DNA from: Streptacidiphilus carbonis
Lineage (GTDB): Bacteria; Actinomycetota; Actinomycetes; Streptomycetales; Streptomycetaceae
Assembly: GCF_000787775.1 (NCBI RefSeq)
Contig: NZ_BBPM01000060.1
Coordinates: 11,916 to 46,551 of the forward strand
Direction: 5' to 3'
DNA: 34,636 bases
Shown here in pieces: positions 31,839 to 34,636 of the stretch. Under the pieces are notes generated by a model. The model saw only the letters and a program-made list of their open reading frames with translations, did not search any database and had not been told where the DNA came from. Made by a program: the position numbers and the translations under genes. How positions within the stretch are numbered: the first letter of the stretch is position 1; the number at the start of each line of letters is the position of its first letter.

Positions 31839-31913
31839 CAGTCGTACACTGCTCCGCGTAGGAGGGTGGAGCGGTGCTCGCGCCTTCGTCCGAGCCCACG
31901 CGGGGAGGACCAG

Positions 31914-33929
31914 ATGACCCGTCTTCGGCCCACCGGCGCATCCCCCGGAGCGGCGGACACCCCGGCCGCATTCGCGGTGGAGGTGGTGCGCGACGTGCGG
32001 ATCCCGACCGCCGTGGCCGGGGAGACCCTGGCCGCCGACCTGTACCTGCCGGTGACCGGGCGCCCGGTGCCGCTGCTGCTCACCGTGCTCCCGTACCGCA
32101 AGGACTTCCACGCCGGGGTCGCCCATGAGGTCCCGGGCCGGTGGTTCGCCGAACGCGGCTACGCCGGCCTGCTGGTGGACCTGGCCGGCACCGGCTCCTC
32201 GGACGGGGTGCGGCGGCCCGAGTTCGACCCGGGCGACGGGACGGACGCCGTCGCGGCGATCGACTGGGGTGCCGGCCAGTCCTGGTGCGACGGTTCGGTC
32301 GGCATGTGGGGCCACTCCTACGGGGCGATCACCACCCTGCGCACGGCCGGCCTCGCACCGCCCCAGCTGCGGGCGGTCATCCCGCTGATGCACGGCCTCG
32401 ATCCGGGGATGGACACCGTCCATCCGGACGGGTCCCGCGGAGATCTGCACGCACTGGCCAACCGCGGCACCTCGATGCTGGTCCAGCAGTTGCTGCCGCC
32501 CCTGATCAACCACAAGTCCGAGGCGGAGCAGGAGCGTTGGCAGCGCCGGCTGTACCGGACCGAGCCGGTGCTGCTGGACTTCGCCCGGCACGGCCCCGGC
32601 GATCCGGTATGGCGCGAACGCGCGATCGACGGCGCGGCCATCACCGTCCCGACGCTCTGCATCGGCGGCTGGCGCGACGCCTTCCCCGACCCGCTGGTCC
32701 AGGCCTACGAGCGGATCAGCGGACCGAAGAAGCTGGTGATGGGGCCCTGGGGCCATGTCATGCCGCAGTACGCGGCCGTGGCACCGGTCGACTTCCTGTC
32801 CATGGCGCTGCGCTGGTGGGACCACTGGCTGCGGGGACGCGACACCGGAGTGATGGACGAGCCCCCGGTGACGCTGTACCAGGAGGGACCCCGGCCGCAC
32901 TGGCGGGCACACCCCTGCTGGCCGCCCTCGGACGGATCGCTCCGACTCGCGACCGCGGACGACACGGTGCTGCGTCCCCCGAACGCCGACCCACCGTCCG
33001 CCGACCGAGCGGTCGCCGACCACCTGTCCGCCGATGACCCGACCGCCGAGGACCCGACCCCCGTTCGGATCATCGCCGAGTACCGCCCCGACGCCACCGT
33101 GGGATCGCTCCGCGGCATCCCGGGCCTCGGCATCGGCGAGGCGTTCCTGACGCAGGATCAGCACGACGACGACATGCGGTCGGTGGTGCTGGAGAGCGAG
33201 CCGCTCCAATCCGGGACGATCATCGGCGGCCGTCCCGACGTCACGGTCACGCTCGCCCAGGCACCGGACGCCCCCGCCAAGCGGCTCGTCGTCCGGCTGA
33301 CCGAGGTCGACTCCGACGGACGCTCGACCCTGATCACCGTCGGCGTGCTCTGCCCCCGGGCACCCGCCGACCGCTACCGCGTCGAGCTGCGCCCCACCGT
33401 CCACCAGGTCCCGGCCGGGCGCCGGCTCAGGGTGACCCTGAGCGACTCCGACTTCCCCCGGCTCACCCCCCTCCCCGACCCGGTCGAACTGCACGTCAGC
33501 CGGCTGGAACTGACGGTCCCCACGCTCTCCCCGGACGCCGGCGTCCCGACCGAGCTGCCCCCGCCGCCGCGGGTTCCGGTTCCACCGGACTCCGGCCCTC
33601 CCGCCGAGCTCAGCTGGACCATCACCCGCGACCTCATCCACGACGGCATCGAGGTCGCCGTCAGCGCCGCCACCGGCGACACCGGCACCGACCAGGGCCA
33701 CCGCTACCGCTCCAGCAACAGCCTGCTGGCAAGCGTCCGCCGGGACGCCCCGGACTCCGCCGTCACCATGGGCACCAACCACGCCGCCGTCACCATGAGC
33801 ACCGGCGAGACGGTGACCACCACCGCGGTCGTCCGCTGCTCCCTGACCGCCCTCTGGGCCAGCGGCGAGGTCACCGTCGACGGTGTCACCGTCTTCACCC
33901 GGACCTGGGAGTCCCCACTGGGCTGGTGA
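31914..33929 (+). CDS. CocE/NonD family hydrolase
   Basis: The 671-residue protein starts at ATG 31914 (GGGGAGG at five bases). It has an alpha/beta-hydrolase domain with VRIPTAVAGETLAADLYLP, the nucleophile GHSYG with Ser135, GGWRDAF with Asp255 and GPWGH with His281, the three residues of the triad, and a C-terminal jelly-roll (about 390-671) of the X-Pro dipeptidyl-peptidase/CocE kind. About residues 353-383 is a DPPSAD/ADDPTAEDPTP low-complexity stretch absent from most members. Known members cleave esters (cocaine), beta-lactam-like acyl amino esters or X-Pro peptides. Divergent from an opp-type importer, it may process imported or exported substrate; no secretion signal is seen. Confidence 0.88.
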   Translation: MTRLRPTGASPGAADTPAAFAVEVVRDVRIPTAVAGETLAADLYLPVTGRPVPLLLTVLPYRKDFHAGVAHEVPGRWFAERGYAGLLVDLAGTGSSDGVRRPEFDPGDGTDAVAAIDWGAGQSWCDGSVGMWGHSYGAITTLRTAGLAPPQLRAVIPLMHGLDPGMDTVHPDGSRGDLHALANRGTSMLVQQLLPPLINHKSEAEQERWQRRLYRTEPVLLDFARHGPGDPVWRERAIDGAAITVPTLCIGGWRDAFPDPLVQAYERISGPKKLVMGPWGHVMPQYAAVAPVDFLSMALRWWDHWLRGRDTGVMDEPPVTLYQEGPRPHWRAHPCWPPSDGSLRLATADDTVLRPPNADPPSADRAVADHLSADDPTAEDPTPVRIIAEYRPDATVGSLRGIPGLGIGEAFLTQDQHDDDMRSVVLESEPLQSGTIIGGRPDVTVTLAQAPDAPAKRLVVRLTEVDSDGRSTLITVGVLCPRAPADRYRVELRPTVHQVPAGRRLRVTLSDSDFPRLTPLPDPVELHVSRLELTVPTLSPDAGVPTELPPPPRVPVPPDSGPPAELSWTITRDLIHDGIEVAVSAATGDTGTDQGHRYRSSNSLLASVRRDAPDSAVTMGTNHAAVTMSTGETVTTTAVVRCSLTALWASGEVTVDGVTVFTRTWESPLGW

Positions 33930-34636
33930 CCGGCCGGAGCAGCCCCGCGGCCACCACGGCCGCCGCCGCCAGGGCCAGTGCCGCGCCGCCGAACGCCGCG
34001 TCATATCCCAGTGCCAGTGCGGCGTTCCCGGTGGCGTGCACGGCGGCCGTACGGCCCGCGGCCAGGCCGGACAGCAGCGCCAGGCCGGCGCCGCCGCCGA
34101 GTTGGCCCGCGGTCTGGTAGACCGCCGAGGCCACCGCCTCATGTCCGGGAACGGCGGTGGCGACGACGCTGACCGGCACCGACTGGACGCCGAAGCCCAG
34201 CGCGAGCAGTCCGAGCCAGGGCAGCAGTTGGGGCAGCCCGGCCTGGGCCGGCAGCCGCGACAGCGGGGCCAGTCCGGCCACCGCGACGACCAGGCCGCCG
34301 CAGGCCGCGGCCCGCAGTCCGAAGCGGCGGATCAGCCCCGGCGCGAGACCTGCCCCCAGCAGGATCCCGCCGCTCAGCGGGAGGAAGGCCAGGCCCGCCC
34401 GGACCGGACCGCAGTGCAGGATGGTCTGCACCCACAGCGTGCTGGTGTAGCCGACCGCGACCAGCGCCGCCGAGGTCAGCGCCAGCACCGTGTCCGCCCC
34501 CACCAGCCGCGGCAGCGGGACGCCGGGAGCGGCCGCCGCCCGGCGCCGCCGCCCGCCGTCCGGCAGCAGCCGCCATCCGGCGACCGCCGCGCCCGCGCAG
34601 ACCGGGACCGGCACCAGGAACACCGCCGACCAGCCG
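33895..34636 (-). CDS. MFS exporter, DHA2 type (C-terminal part, runs off right edge)
   Basis: The frame enters at the window edge as WSAVFLVPVPV, which corresponds to the WRWVFLxNVPxG segment of 14-helix DHA2 exporters, and continues with six or so hydrophobic helices: STLWVQTILHCGPVRAGLAFLP, GAGLAPGLIRRFGLRAAACGG (both quoted in short here), QSVPVSVVATAVP and SAVYQTAGQLGGGAGLALL. That is the second half of a multidrug-type exporter. The stop at 33895 lies 35 bp inside the convergent cocE gene. The substrate is unknown. Confidence 0.82.
   Translation of the reverse strand, partial: GWSAVFLVPVPVCAGAAVAGWRLLPDGGRRRRAAAAPGVPLPRLVGADTVLALTSAALVAVGYTSTLWVQTILHCGPVRAGLAFLPLSGGILLGAGLAPGLIRRFGLRAAACGGLVVAVAGLAPLSRLPAQAGLPQLLPWLGLLALGFGVQSVPVSVVATAVPGHEAVASAVYQTAGQLGGGAGLALLSGLAAGRTAAVHATGNAALALGYDAAFGGAALALAAAAVVAAGLLRPVTSPVGTPRSG

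Larger units (their letters stand above)
31577..31913. other. divergent intergenic region between opp binding protein and CocE hydrolase
   Basis: No gene is seen in these 337 bp. It holds the ribosome binding site of the binding protein, a palindrome TGACGGAACGTCA (31634-31646), the palindrome CGCGATCGCG (31750-31759), and a direct repeat AAGCACTTCT at 31782-31791 and 31829-31838. A possible -10 TACACT for the hydrolase is at 31845-31850. No CG-centred LacI-type site as clear as in the other two promoters was found. Confidence 0.7.

Noticed and set aside
31812-34142. Open frame of 776 codons on the minus strand
   Set aside because: It is antisense to the CocE hydrolase, which has a complete catalytic triad; no motif in the antisense reading.

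Overview
The window is very GC-rich and third-position GC-biased, so most frames are open. It carries several families typical of Streptomyces-type actinomycetes: DUF6343, two DUF574 SAM methyltransferases, DUF3052, an Rv1733c-like protein and a STAS/methyltransferase cluster. I read it as chromosomal DNA of a Streptomyces, Kitasatospora or Streptacidiphilus relative. No rRNA, tRNA, insertion sequence, phage gene or CRISPR array was seen. All calls come from reading the sequence and translations by eye; no database search was run.

Layout. Positions 1-2141 hold a partial FAD oxidoreductase, an MFS exporter and a small membrane protein. Positions 2172-11111 form one tight minus-strand run of nine genes: a branched-chain-amino-acid-type ABC importer (binding protein, LivH, LivM, LivG, LivF), a beta-hydroxyacid dehydrogenase, an M24 'pita-bread' hydrolase, and the E1 alpha and beta subunits of a thiamine-diphosphate 2-oxoacid dehydrogenase. 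A divergent LacI regulator (11257-12273) and two operator-like palindromes sit at its promoter. Positions 12077-19521 are a housekeeping-like block (DedA, DUF574 methyltransferases, DoxX, DUF3052, HTH-DUF3887, Rv1733c-like, GNAT, STAS, DinB). Positions 19575-24637 are a ribose/xylose-type sugar ABC importer bracketed by two paralogous LacI regulators. Positions 24616-33929 are an oligopeptide-type ABC importer with a fused permease-ATPase and its own LacI, an intact divergent CocE/NonD hydrolase at the upstream end and a deleted remnant of a similar hydrolase at the downstream end. The window ends inside a DHA2-type MFS exporter.

How the parts work together. Three independent uptake systems each have LacI control, so the window looks like a carbon and nitrogen scavenging region. 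The most intriguing unit is the nine-gene liv/M24/dehydrogenase/E1 operon. It couples import of a small amino-acid-like compound to hydrolysis, NAD-linked oxidation and 2-oxoacid decarboxylation, and its substrate is not obvious. Its M24 enzyme has Cys in place of a conserved metal-binding Asp. The liv and sugar operons share a promoter layout: a similar 19-bp block over the -35 and a CG-centred or near-CG palindrome just after the -10.
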